From Chaetoderma sp. LZ-2023a (Eukaryota > Mollusca > Caudofoveata > Chaetodermatida > Chaetodermatidae), in contig JAVVLW010002614.1 in NCBI GenBank assembly GCA_034401795.1, forward strand, positions 1-64,000: a stretch of 64,000 nt of DNA, given 5' to 3'. The notes below the pieces were generated by a model. It had not been told where the DNA came from and ran no database searches. It was given only the letters and a program-made list of their open reading frames with translations. Position 1 is the first letter of the stretch, and each line of letters begins with the position of its first letter. The position numbers were made by a program, and so were the translations under genes. Below are positions 20,223-29,849 of the stretch, in pieces.

Positions 20223-20854
20223 CACACATCAACAGTAATTCCCAGAAACTTTATTTCAAGACGACTAAATAAGAAATATGCTGAATAATTCTAACAGTTT
20301 TTAACTGAATGACATTGCATGCTGTTAAAGGCTCTAAATATTAGTTAGATAAACTGTTTTCAAAACAATCAGTGGGCTATTACCTATATACATAGCGCAT
20401 ATGCACATATGTAATAAGAACATTTCTACAATCGCTTAAATAGAAGCAATTTCAGCGTGTTTGAGAATGTATTGATTTGGCCAGCATGCACCCAGCCTCC
20501 AAACAACAGGAATCAATACAAGAGTTGCAGCAACGACATGAAACATCTCTGATCTAATGACATCATCCGTAGCAATTACCACGAACAGAGGACATCTAAC
20601 ACTTGATTCCTTCCCAAGATGCATCTTACGTATTACATGTTTGATGAACGTTGTTGTGTTCTCTGCTTGCAGTAATCCGCAGTTACTTCCTTATTGATAA
20701 CTAGTGTTTCTTTACAGGGCTAGAGATTAACTTTCTTTAATCATGATCCATACGGATCAATAACCACAAAATTGACAGACCACTGGATTTTTTAACTGAT
20801 CTGTACTGTCATAATTGTAGTACTGCGCAGAATATAAAATTAATCAAATGTTCT
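20223..20854. other. unassigned sequence
   Basis: About 630 bases; no repeat family, exon or RNA gene supported. Confidence 0.4.
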
Positions 20855-21045
20855 GAATGTACCATTTACATTTGCAGGCCAAGAGAATACTGTTTTTGAA
20901 AATTTACCATTGGAATGACTGGCTCGATGAATGAGCCAGTCATTCCGGTGGTAAACCTTCAAAAATAGTATTCTCTTGGCCTGCAAATGGGCATTTCTCA
21001 AGACCACTGTGCCTATCTTTGGTCAGCTTGACCACTAAAGGGTTA
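20855..21045 (+). mobile_element. TTAA MITE family A copy
   Basis: Arms AAGAGAATACTGTTTTTGAA and CAAAAATAGTATTCTCTTGG; dyad centre GGCTCGATGAATGAGCC; ends CCACTAAAGGGTTAA. Confidence 0.75.
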
Positions 21046-21625
21046 AATCCTGTTTGAATTGTGTCATAAAACTAAACTACTGAAAGACACTAATCTAGCC
21101 AGATCAGTTACTGTCCTAAGGTAGTGATCCGTTACTGATCCGTATGCGAAAACACCCAGGGATCACGGGATCAGTAGTTAATTTCTAGCCCTGATTTACC
21201 GTCCAAATAATTTCAGTCTGAAAAGTTTAACATAAACAGCTGAGAATAGCTTCTCAAATTGTCATTTAGATGATACTGTTTTGCATGCAATGTTCCTCCG
21301 TCAACATTAAGCATGAACACTCTGCTGGTATCAGTGGCCCAATAACCGAGTCCGTCATTCCTGTGGTAAACTTTTAAACATAGTCTTCACTTGCTCTGCA
21401 AATTCACATTCTTCAAGACCCCTGCAGATGCCAGTTTTAGCAGTTAATTCCACTATAAAACCAATCTTAATGCCATTCAGTGCCACTCCATATTTAGGAC
21501 TAATGGATCTCTGACATAAAATCAAAGCTGAAATGTTTATTGAAAAGAAATTAATCACTTGCAATCACATATAAATGGATTTAACAAGTAAACTCGCCAA
21601 CCTGGTTGAATCTTATATCTGGAAA
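21046..21625. other. unassigned, with a family A fragment
   Basis: A family A right-arm fragment (ATAACCGAGTCCGTCATTCC followed by TGTGGTAAACTTTTAAACAT) is at about 21335-21450. The remainder is unrecognised. Confidence 0.45.
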
Positions 21626-21940
21626 TTGAGTGTGTGGTTGGGTGTGTGCGTGCGTGCGTGCGTGCGTGTGCATATGTGCGTGAGTGGGTGGGTGAGCGAG
21701 CGATTGGGCAAGTGGGTGTGTGCGTGGGTGGCTGGGTGAGTGCCTGTGTGGGTGGGTCAGTGGGTGAGTGGGATGGTGGGTGGGTGAGTTACCGAGTGAA
21801 TGAGAGCATGGGTGGATGAGAGCATGGGTGAATGACAGCATGTGTGGGTGGGGGTGTGTGTGCATGCATGGGTTGGTGGGTGAGTGAGTGGGTGACTTAC
21901 GGCGTGAATAAGCATGGGCGAGCGTGTCTGTATGTGTGAT
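21626..21940. repeat. G/T-rich cryptic simple repeat
   Basis: GTGGGTGAGTG, GCGTGCGTGC and GGGTGGATGAG motifs in irregular order, without a fixed period. The His/Thr-rich minus-strand frame (21943-21581) and the Gly/Val-rich plus-strand frame are by-products. Confidence 0.85.
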
Positions 21941-22790
21941 CACGCCAATTGTCTTTGGAGTACAAATTTGAGCAAATGTATGAAGTCTGTGTAGAGTTTG
22001 ACATCCAATGATGGATCTTGTCGGTTTAATAATAATGTTTGTGCAAAAAACTATAAAACTAATTAATATTTAAGTCATGCAAGATCTCCACTGGATCCAC
22101 TACAACAACATTTGGGAGTCCCCAGTTATATTTGGGGGGGGGGGGGGGGGTGGGGTCTATACCCTCAAAAGGAGAAACCCTGCCCCCCCCCCCTCCATTC
22201 AAAATGCACAAATTAGGATAGAAATTAATATATGATTACCACTGATGAGATTGAGCAGTTAGATTGTTCTGATTACTCCCACACATGTGGATTCCTTAGT
22301 GTCTGTTCACATACATTCTATGCTAAGATTTGGGCAAAATCGGACTGGTAGTTTCGAGATAACAGAATGATCCAGAATTTGATCGGATCTAGATCTGTTT
22401 TTATCCGGATCAGAACCAACGTTGTGGAATCCTAATGTACAATCACACCTGGTCTTGTGATAAAATGGGAGCAGTAGTTTCCGATATATCTATACTGGCT
22501 GACAGACAGACCGGATGACAAACAGACCGGCCCAGAGACACCGACAGACAGACAGAGACAGACAGACCGACTGACAGACAGACACACAGGTTTTTGGGGT
22601 GATGTGTAGCACTACTGTAGCTGCAGAAACTTGAACATCCTTTAGTCTGAATATATTTGTCACAGTTTGTCCAGATCCCTCAATAACGTGTTTTTTTTGG
22701 TTAAAACTAGGCCATCAAAGATAGCCATTAGACAGATTGACCAATCAGGGTCTCTTGAAATTGGTAATGAAAATTGACATTTTTGCCTTT
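21941..22790. other. unassigned, with G/C runs and (GACA)n
   Basis: A G run is at about 22133-22151, a C run at about 22183-22192, and a GACAGACAGAC tract at about 22500-22590. Part of 22300-22510 resembles family F in reverse. No gene is seen. Confidence 0.5.
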
Positions 22791-22950
22791 TGAATATTTT
22801 TTTGCAGGCAAAGAGAATCTTATTTTTGACAATTTTATCACTGAAATGACTGGTTTGGTTATCGAGTCTGGCATTTCAGCAGTAAATTTTCAAAATTAGT
22901 TTTTTCTTTCTAAACGGGCATTCATGGGTCCTGTTTTGACCTTTAAAGAG
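22790..22950 (+). mobile_element. family A MITE, degraded
   Basis: TTTTGCAGGCAAAGAGAATC, a TTTTATCACTGAAATGACTG arm and GGCATTTCAGCAGTAAATTT on the right; further right it is damaged. Confidence 0.6.
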
Positions 22951-23355
22951 CCGCCATTTTCTGTTCACTTGGAGGCACGTAGTGTCCTGACAAAACAAAC
23001 ACGATATTTCATGCTGGGTTTGATGCATTAAAAGGATATCGCTAATTTAATAGCCTAATCTAATACGATTTGCTGGACAAATGAATTTTCTCCAGCGTAT
23101 TAGTTTATTGGCAGCTAGGTCTGTCTAACGTGACTCAATGCCAACACGGGCTAGCAATTCTTCCCTTAATCCTTGTTGGCACGGGAACGCAGTAATACCG
23201 CTTAGATTAGTAACATTTCTAAACGAATGGATATTGAGTTGTTCTCTATTTAATGATTCACAAACAATCATCTCTCCGTTTCTCATTTGTCCATAGGAGA
23301 TGAGAAGGATCTGTTACAGTACAGTTTAAAAAATACTTACATGCTTCCAAAATAA
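22951..23355. other. unassigned sequence
   Basis: About 400 bases of unrecognised sequence leading into the family B left arm that precedes the 22-bp array. Confidence 0.4.
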
Positions 23356-24990
23356 ATAAAACATATTATTGAATATTTTGAACAGAATTGTATTGGAAGA
23401 CATTGCTGCGAGTATTGGAAGACATTGCTGCGAGTATTGGAAGACATTGCTGCGAGTATTGGAAGACATTGCTGCGAGTATTGGAAGACAATGCTGCGAG
23501 TATTGGAAGACATTGCTCCGAGTATTGGAAGACATTGCTGCGAGTATTGGAAGACAATGCTGCGAGTATTGGAAGACATTGCTGCGAGTATTGGAAGACA
23601 TTGCTCCGAGTATTGGAAGACATTGCTGCGAGTATTGGAAGAGATTAAGACATTGCTCCGAGTATTGGAAGACATTGCTGCGAGTAATGGAAGACATTAA
23701 GACATTGCTGCGAGTATTGGAAGACATTGCTGCGAGTATTGGAAGACATTAAGACATTTCTCCGAGTATTGGAAGACATTGCTGCGAGTATTGGAAGACA
23801 TTAAGACATTGCTGCGAGTATTGGAAGACTGCTGCGAGTATTGGAAGACATTGCTCCGAGTATTGGAAGACACTAAGACATTGCTGCGAGTATTGGAAGA
23901 CATTGCTCCGAGTATTGGAAGACATTGCTCCGAGTATTGGAAGACATTGCTGCGAGTATTGGAAGACAATGCTGCGAGTATTGGAAGACATTGCTGCGAG
24001 TATTGGAAGACATTGCTCCGAGTATTGGAAGACAATGGTGCGAGTATTGGAAGACATTGCTCCGAGTATTGGAAGACATTGCTGCGAGTATTGGAAGACA
24101 ATGCTGCGAGTATTGGAAGACATTGCTCCGAGTATTGGAAGACAATGCTGCGAGTATTGGAAGACATTGCTGCGAGTATTGGAAGACATTGCTGCGAGTA
24201 TTGGAAGACATTAAGACATTGCTGCGAGTATTGGAAGACATTGCTCCGAGTATTGGAAGACATTGCTGCGAGTATTGGAAGACATTGCTGCGAGTATTGG
24301 AGGACATTGCTGCGAGTATTGGAAGACATTGCTGCGAGTATTGGAAGACATTGCTCCGAGTATTGGAAGACATTGCTGCGAGTATTGGAAGACATTGCTG
24401 CGAGTATTGGAAGACATTGCTGCGAGTATTGGAAGACATTAAGACATTGTTGCGAGTATTGGAAGACATTGCTGCGAGTATTGGAAGACATTGCTGCGAG
24501 TATTGGAAGACATTGCTGCGAGCATTGGAAGACATTGCTGCGAGTATTGGAAGACATTGCTGTGAGTATTGGAAGACATTGCTGTGAGTATTGGAAATCA
24601 TTGCTGCAAATATTGGAAGATATTGCTGCGAGTATTGGAAGACATTGCTGTGAGTATTGGAAGACAGTAAGACATTGCTGCGAGTATTGGAAGACATTAA
24701 GACATTGCTGCGAGTATTGGAAGACATTAAGACATTGCTGCGAGTATTGGAAGACATTGCTGCGAGTATTGGAAGACATTGCTGCGAGCATTGGAAGACA
24801 TTGCTGCAAGTATTGGAAGACATTGCTGCGAGTATTGGAAGACATTGCTGCGAGTATTCGGAGACATTGCTGCGAGCATTGGAAGACATTGCTGCGAGTA
24901 TTGGAGTATTAGAAGATATTGTTGCCGAGGGAAGCAACGTATGGCGTCCCAATCCAATTACGTTAAAAAAATTCAAAAGAACATTTCTTA
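23356..24990. repeat. 22-bp minisatellite inside a family B hairpin
   Basis: About 65 copies of GGAAGACATTGCTGCGAGTA plus TT (about 23391-24905), with CTCCG/CTGCG variants and about ten units lengthened by 8 bp (GACATTAAGACATT). The left flank is a family B left arm (TATTGAATATTTTGAACAGA, ATTGTATTGGAAG). The right flank (GAAGCAACGTATGGCGTCCC, AATCCAATTACGTT, ATTCAAAAG) resembles the B right arm. The unit itself resembles the B arm GGAAGCCATTGCTGCC. No stop codon falls in most unit frames, so long frames appear on both strands (for example 23779-24912 plus, 24845-23697 minus); I do not regard them as genes. Confidence 0.9.
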
Positions 24991-25038
24991 CTAAATAATA
25001 GATTTTAGCTGTGGGCAGCTAAAAAACTGTCATGTCCC

Positions 25039-25180
25039 TTAGTTAGTTAGTTAGTTAGTCAGTCGGTCGGTCGGTCGGTCGGTCGGTCGGTCGGTCGGTC
25101 GGTCGGTCGGTCGGTCGGTCGGTCGGTCGGTCGGTCGGTCGGTCGGTCGGTCGGTCGGTCGGTCGGTCGGTCGGTCGGGC
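25039..25180. repeat. (TTAG)n to (GTCG)n tetranucleotide tract
   Basis: About five TTAG units pass through TCAG into roughly 29 uninterrupted GTCG/CGGT units (about 25061-25179). Every GTCG unit contains a CpG. Confidence 0.95.
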
Positions 25181-25197
25181 TAAACAAAAGCTTATTC

Positions 25198-25385
25198 AGG
25201 TCTGTATCTTAAAAACTACCATCGGATTTGGCTCAAATTTTAACACAATGAAAGAAATTGTCATGCAAGAGGATTGCAGATTTTCCCCATGATCTGGATA
25301 AAAGAATCCAGATCCGGATCTGATCAAATTCTGTATATATTGATATTTTGGAAACAACTCGTTCAATTTGCTAAAGTTTTAATAC
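25198..25385 (+). repeat. dispersed repeat family F copy
   Basis: GAGGATTGCAGATTTTCCCC, ATGATCTGGATAAAAGAATC and GGATCTGATCAAATTCTGTA match 19800-19900. Confidence 0.55.
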
Positions 25386-25512
25386 TGGACCATACATTAG
25401 AATTCCACAACTTCGGGCGTGGTCTGGGAAAAAAATCCGAAAAAACCCCGGGAACCCACAGCTCCCGAGATTCTATCAAGTGTATTTTATTATGGAGACA
25501 TGCTAACTTATA

Positions 25513-25762
25513 TCAGAGCTTTACTGTAGGTTTGTATTTCATATCATTGCCCATTGATTCTATACTCTGTGCCCTGAGCTTTACTGTAGGTTTGTATATC
25601 ATATCATATCATTGCCCATTGATTCTATACTCTGTGCCCTGAGCTTTACTGTAGGTTTGTATTTCATATCATTGCCCATAGATTTTATACTCTGCGCCCT
25701 GAGCTGTACTGTAGGTTTGTATTTCATATCATTGCCCATTGATTCTATACTCTGTGCCCTGG
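25513..25762. repeat. 60-bp tandem repeat, four copies
   Basis: Unit GAGCTTTACTGTAGGTTTGT, ATTTCATATCATTGCCCATT, GATTCTATACTCTGTGCCCT. One unit carries an extra ATATC. The minus-strand frame 25973-25599 reads it as a repeated QSIESMGNDMKYKPTV cycle, without other support. Confidence 0.9.
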
Positions 25763-25798
25763 TGTTTGAGTCATGAATAATTACACACAGCTGACATG

Positions 25799-26027
25799 TT
25801 AAATGGTCAACCCGGCCAAAACTGACCGCTGTAGTGGTCTCGAGGAATGGTCTATTTACAGACAAGAGGACTATGTTTGAAAATTTACCACTGAAATGAC
25901 TGCCTCGATAAACGAGCCAGTCATTCCTGTGGTAAATTTTCAAACAGTCTTCTCTTGTCCTGTCAATAGACAATCAATAAGCACAAAGTTTGATTTTCTC
26001 TACCGATCTTGACCATTAAAGGGGTAA
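25799..26027 (+). mobile_element. TTAA MITE family A copy
   Basis: Begins TTAAATGGTCAACCCGGCCA and ends GACCATTAAAGGGGTAA. The arms pair through ACCACTGAAATGACTG and CAGTCATTCCTGTGGT. Confidence 0.7.
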
Positions 26028-26214
26028 TTTAATTGAGAGGGTCAGACTTTGACCAGTAGAGGAGTTCTTCCAATGTGTCCACCTGCGTTACAGAACCATG
26101 ATCGTGTGACGTGGTATTGTAACACACTGGAGGGTTCAGGTATATGATATCATAATCAATTACGTCATTTATCAGCTGATGTTACAATCACTATACAAGA
26201 TGTGTAACACATCG

Positions 26215-26490
26215 CCGCTGTCCGTAAAAGTTGGCCAGTGAAGATGGCCCATGTGCTAAGGATGCCAGAAGACGCACGAGCACAGAGAGCCTTGGAATTC
26301 ACCCTACTGGGAGCCAGTAAATACAAAGCCAGGAGAGGACGTCATTGCATAAATCTGTTAAGCATGCTACGAGGTGACCTCAAGAAAATATGACATGGTA
26401 CAGTCAAATAGAATGGACCTGAGGAAGCCAAAGATTTTGGCTGAGGAAAAGACGCAGTGGTCAAAAGCGAAGGACTGGTTGGAGTTGTAG
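26215..26490 (+). pseudogene. 3' end of a non-LTR retrotransposon ORF2, degraded
   Basis: From about 26223 the plus strand reads WPVKMAHVLRMPEDARAQRA, LEFTLLGASKYKARRGR, then LKKI and a stop at 26391-26393. The continuation EEAK is in one frame and LAEEKTQWSKAKDWLEL with the final stop at 26488-26490 in another. A GHVLRMPED...RGRP...W..LA.DR..W block is the usual C-terminal end of LINE reverse-transcriptase ORFs. At least one stop and one frame change separate the pieces, so it is a relic. An element E start (TATATGATATCATAATCAAT) lies directly upstream. The clade is not determined. Confidence 0.7.
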
Positions 26491-26723
26491 GATGTTTCTA
26501 CTACTACAGCCGCAGACTACAGTAATCATACATACAAGTATAATGATGTATAGCTGTCACTAAAAAACTTAGGGGTGGGTCTTGTTTTAAGAATGTCATA
26601 TACTCACCTGTACCGTATACATACAACCCCAGCTCGACTGCACCTTGATCGAATTATGAAGCGCATAAGCTCACGATTACATGGACCGTCAAGGAAAGGA
26701 ATGATATTGTTGCTAACAACAAA

Positions 26724-27110
26724 TGCCACATGAGCGACTTCAGACAATCAGCAAGCACCACATGTGTGGCTTCAGCCAATCAGGAAGCACCACATGAGCG
26801 ACTTCAGCCAATCAGGAAGCACCACACGAGCGAGTTCAGCCAATCATGAAGCAGCACATGAGCGACTTCAGCCAACCAGGAAGCACCACATGAGTGACTT
26901 CAGCCTATCAGGAAGCGCCAAATGAGTGACTTCAGCCAATCAGGAAGCAGCACATGAGCGACTTCAGCCAATCAGGAAGCAGCACATGAATGACTTCAGC
27001 CAATCAGGAAGCAGCACATGAGTGACTTCAGCCAATCAGGAAGCAGCACATGAGTGACTTCAGCCAATCAGGAAGCACTACATGAGCGACATCAGCCAAT
27101 CAGGAAGCTG
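26724..27110. repeat. 32-bp minisatellite with a CCAAT motif per unit, 12 copies
   Basis: Unit CACATGAGCGACTTCAGCCA then ATCAGGAAGCAC. AGCCAATCAG is intact in most units, and is ACAATC, CCAACC or CCTATC in the others. The array ends about 20 bases left of the weak exon candidate. Confidence 0.92.
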
Positions 27111-27130
27111 CTCGTAACTGTGGCCTCTAC

Positions 27131-27258
27131 AGATCACTGTTCTGATGAGTTTATTAGCCCTGTCATTGTCATGTCTTAAGAGGGGAAGTAATTCATCTGA
27201 ATCATTTGGATCTTCATGATAGAGAGATTCGAGGTGCAGGGAGTGGCCTTCCTTTACC
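27131..27258 (-). CDS. possible small coding exon, unidentified
   Basis: On the minus strand, a good acceptor (CTTCATGTGTGTTCAG) is followed by an open frame: VKEGHSLHLESLYHEDPNDS, then DELLPLLRHDNDRANKLIR. A possible donor is ATCT followed by GTAGAG, giving 128 nt. The acceptor phase (2) is the same as that of the SCHIP1-like exon on the same strand, but this donor (phase 1) does not splice directly into it in frame. The frame then enters the 32-bp array and ends. I recognise no family. It could be an upstream or alternative exon of the same gene or a chance frame. Confidence 0.25.
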
Positions 27259-27361
27259 CTGAACACACATGAAGATACTACATCCTGCTTAGAATTTCTT
27301 ACTGATTTGAATGAGAGAGCTATCAGTATACGGTAGACGCGAGTTTGACATGTCTTAGCCA

Positions 27362-27565
27362 TTTAACACTCATATCAGCCAAAAACAGCTTCTACAGTGT
27401 TCTTGAGAATACGATTTTTGAAAATTTCCAACTGAAATGACTGGCTCGATTGAGCCAGTCATTTCAGTGGAAGATTTTCAAATATAGTATTCTCAAGAAC
27501 ACTGTAGAAGCTGTTTTTGAGAATATTGAAATTTTCTTGAACAAATTTAAGGCCTAAAGGGCTAA
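27362..27565 (+). mobile_element. TTAA MITE family A, very long palindrome
   Basis: The arms pair across 27381-27518 (about 69 bases each side): AAAAACAGCTTCTACAGTGT at the left and ACACTGTAGAAGCTGTTTTT at the right, with CTGGCTCGATTGAGCCAG at the centre and few mismatches. It ends GGCCTAAAGGGCTAA. Confidence 0.8.
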
Positions 27566-27658
27566 CAACTGTAAAATTTGTCTGTGAATCAAATCTTTGG
27601 AAAAACCACATACACTGCAATTATAATGTAAATATGTATATTCAAAGAGATACGTACG

Positions 27659-27715
27659 CATTCATTCATTCATTCATTTATTCATTCTTTCATTCTTTAA
27701 TTTATTCAATATTAG
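27659..27715. repeat. (CATT)n microsatellite
   Basis: Imperfect CATT/TATT repeats followed by AT-rich sequence. Confidence 0.85.
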
Positions 27716-27885
27716 ATTTATCCTAATTAAGGTAAGATAAAATGAGAGGTCTAGCTTACGTGATAACATTGCTGATGAGCAGTCTCTGTTTATTACGGTA
27801 TGTTGTCCGACTATCGTCTAGAAGTACCTCAAGCTTGTGACTGAAACACATCAACAAATAACATTCTTAATTATTTAATATTCAA

Positions 27886-28095
27886 ACTTACCTAGGAAAT
27901 TTTAATTCTCTCAGAGAACAGGTCAATTTGCACACCAAGAGACGATTATGTTTGAAAATGTATCACTAGCAATGACTGGCTCGGTTATCGAGCCAATCAT
28001 TCCACTGGTCAATTTTCAAAAAAACATCTCTTGGTCTGTAAATGGTCATTTGACTCAAGACAACTGTAGAAGTCATTTTTGGCCAACCATAGTGT
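27886..28095 (+). mobile_element. TTAA MITE family A copy
   Basis: ACACCAAGAGACGATTATGT and CAATGACTGGCTCGGTTATC on the left; GAGCCAATCATTCCACTGGT and AACATCTCTTGGTCTGTAAA on the right. Confidence 0.7.
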
Positions 28096-28404
28096 TACAG
28101 TGTTTTAATGGGATTAGACCAATCATTCATCACTAAATCGCACCATCATAGTAGGCATAGCAATTATCTGATATTACAGATAAAGCGATGTTCTGAATTC
28201 CTAGACAAGTCACTTCGAGGATGGACGTCAAAGCATAAAATACAAGTACATGTATGAATAATTAAGAACATAATACAGCGGAAAGTTGCATTGATGAAGT
28301 TACAATAACATCTTAAATAGAAACAATTTACAACCAATTTATATTCATGGCATAACACACATGCCACCAGGATAAACACAGTCAGGGCCATTTTAATTGG
28401 AATC
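28096..28404. other. unassigned sequence
   Basis: A 75-codon minus-strand frame (28391-28164) starts with a hydrophobic stretch like a signal peptide, but has no domain, no splice evidence and a Cys/Ile-rich low-quality sequence. I leave it uncalled. Confidence 0.4.
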
Positions 28405-28618
28405 AGGTAACACTTTCACCGATAAATCCCTGAAAAAGGTATATTCTTTATGATATAAATCTTACTCTGTTGAATATTTTGAAACTAATTTGACTGGAAG
28501 CCATTGCTGCCAAAGGCAGCAATGGCTTCCAGTCAAATTAATTTCAAATTATTCAAGTTTTCCTGCATGGTTGCCTTGAAAAGTAGATACATGATGAATT
28601 CATCGGTGAAATGGTTAA
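28405..28618 (+). mobile_element. TTAA MITE family B, complete hairpin
   Basis: Starts AACACTTTCACCGATAAATC and ends CATCGGTGAAATGGTTAA. The core at 28467-28555 is a near-perfect inverted repeat (CTGGAAGCCATTGCTGCC, AAA, then GGCAGCAATGGCTTCCAG). Good reference copy for the family. Confidence 0.8.
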
Positions 28619-28964
28619 ATCAGTCATCAATCACTGTCAACATTAAGGGCATTATAACAGTCATTATCGTTTATTAGGAGGGGGTGACTATCTGATCAAG
28701 AGACAGAGACAGGAGATAACTCCTTTCTGTACTATTAATAGCCGTTACTTCTTTGAGAAATTCTCATCGTATACCCATTATAGTAAATGAATAAATATCT
28801 GAGATGCTAATGGAAATCTTTTGTTAGTATAAAGTGTGAACAACTTTCCAATGAGCAATACAATCCAGAGTATTGCGTTAAAGACCCCAGATCAAATTAT
28901 TGTGGTTATCAACTCTCCGTCTGCTCAGTTTCTGCAGACTACATTTTCCATGGGGCTTAACTCT

Positions 28965-29062
28965 AAATATGCTGAATATTTTGAAAACAATTTGACTGAA
29001 AGTTGTTGGTAGCTAGGCTACCAACAACTTTCAGTCAAATTGGTTTCAAAACAGTCAGCAGA
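28965..29062 (+). mobile_element. MITE family B, hairpin with a different tip
   Basis: ATGCTGAATATTTTGAAAAC on the left, GTTGTTGGTAGCTAGGCTAC at the tip and CAGTCAAATTGGTTTCAAAA on the right. The tip sequence differs from other B copies while both arms still match each other. Confidence 0.75.
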
Positions 29063-29534
29063 TCCAGAGTTATTACCCATTGGAATTATTGTCTGGTGGT
29101 GGCTTGCAGCAGTCGGACAGTTAAAGATCTGTGATCATGTGACCAATAACAATGCATAAATAATTGCTTAGTGAATGTCCTTTTCCAAGTTGGTAATAAG
29201 AGTATTTTTGTAAATGTTTATCACTGGAAGATAAATTTTCAAAAAAACATTTGAACTTAATAAATGAACTATATGAGTAAGTCAAACCTGATAAGGATAT
29301 ATTCTTACGATGGAACATGACTTGCAAATGGAATCACATCGCATCAATTGACATCCCACCTTACACAATAGTTTTCAAGTTGTTGATTATCCTAATCGCA
29401 TTCATGATTGAATCTTGCTGATCAATATCTTCCTGTCATTTCAGGATAAAATGTGAATGCTGCGGTGTGTGAGGTGGTGAGGAACTACAGATTAATATTT
29501 AAGACAGGGTCATTCATCAAATTAAGAATTCTTC
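29063..29534. other. unassigned, with a family A fragment
   Basis: A small family A remnant (TGTTTATCACTGGAAGATAA then ATTTTCAAAAAAACAT) is at about 29212-29255. Nothing else is recognised. Confidence 0.45.
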
Positions 29535-29780
29535 ATTAACGTTGAACCGGCCAAAACTGGCCCCTGTAGTGCTCTTGTTGAATGCACATTTGCAGGTGAA
29601 TAGAAGATTATTCTTTCTAATTTTACAATTCTAATTACTCTCAAGAAATCTGAGCCAGTCAGTCAATCTAGAGGTAAATTGTAAAAAATAGCCTTCTTTT
29701 GACATGTTTGACCTGTAAATGAACATTCAATAAGGGCAACTCACAATTCTCTTGATTAATCGTAGCAGTGAAAGGGTTAT
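29535..29780 (+). mobile_element. family A MITE, diverged
   Basis: TTAACGTTGAACCGGCCAAA at the left, GAGCCAGTCAGTCAATCTAG near the centre, and GCAGTGAAAGGGTTA at the right. Confidence 0.6.
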
Positions 29781-29849
29781 AAACCATAATCCAGGGGATG
29801 GGTGAGAGATTGAATTCACAAGATAGTGATTAATGAAGAATCCAGTATA

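Noticed and set aside
21581-21943. His/Thr-rich 120-codon minus-strand frame
   Set aside because: It is a translation of a G/T-rich cryptic simple repeat.
23369-24976. Long overlapping reading frames on both strands as repeat proteins
   Set aside because: The 22-bp unit lacks stops in most registers, so open frames arise automatically; all read rotations of the same repeat and none has flanking coding sequence.
28164-28391. Small secreted protein on the minus strand
   Set aside because: The hydrophobic start is the only support; the rest is unstructured Cys/Ile-rich sequence with no splice or domain evidence.
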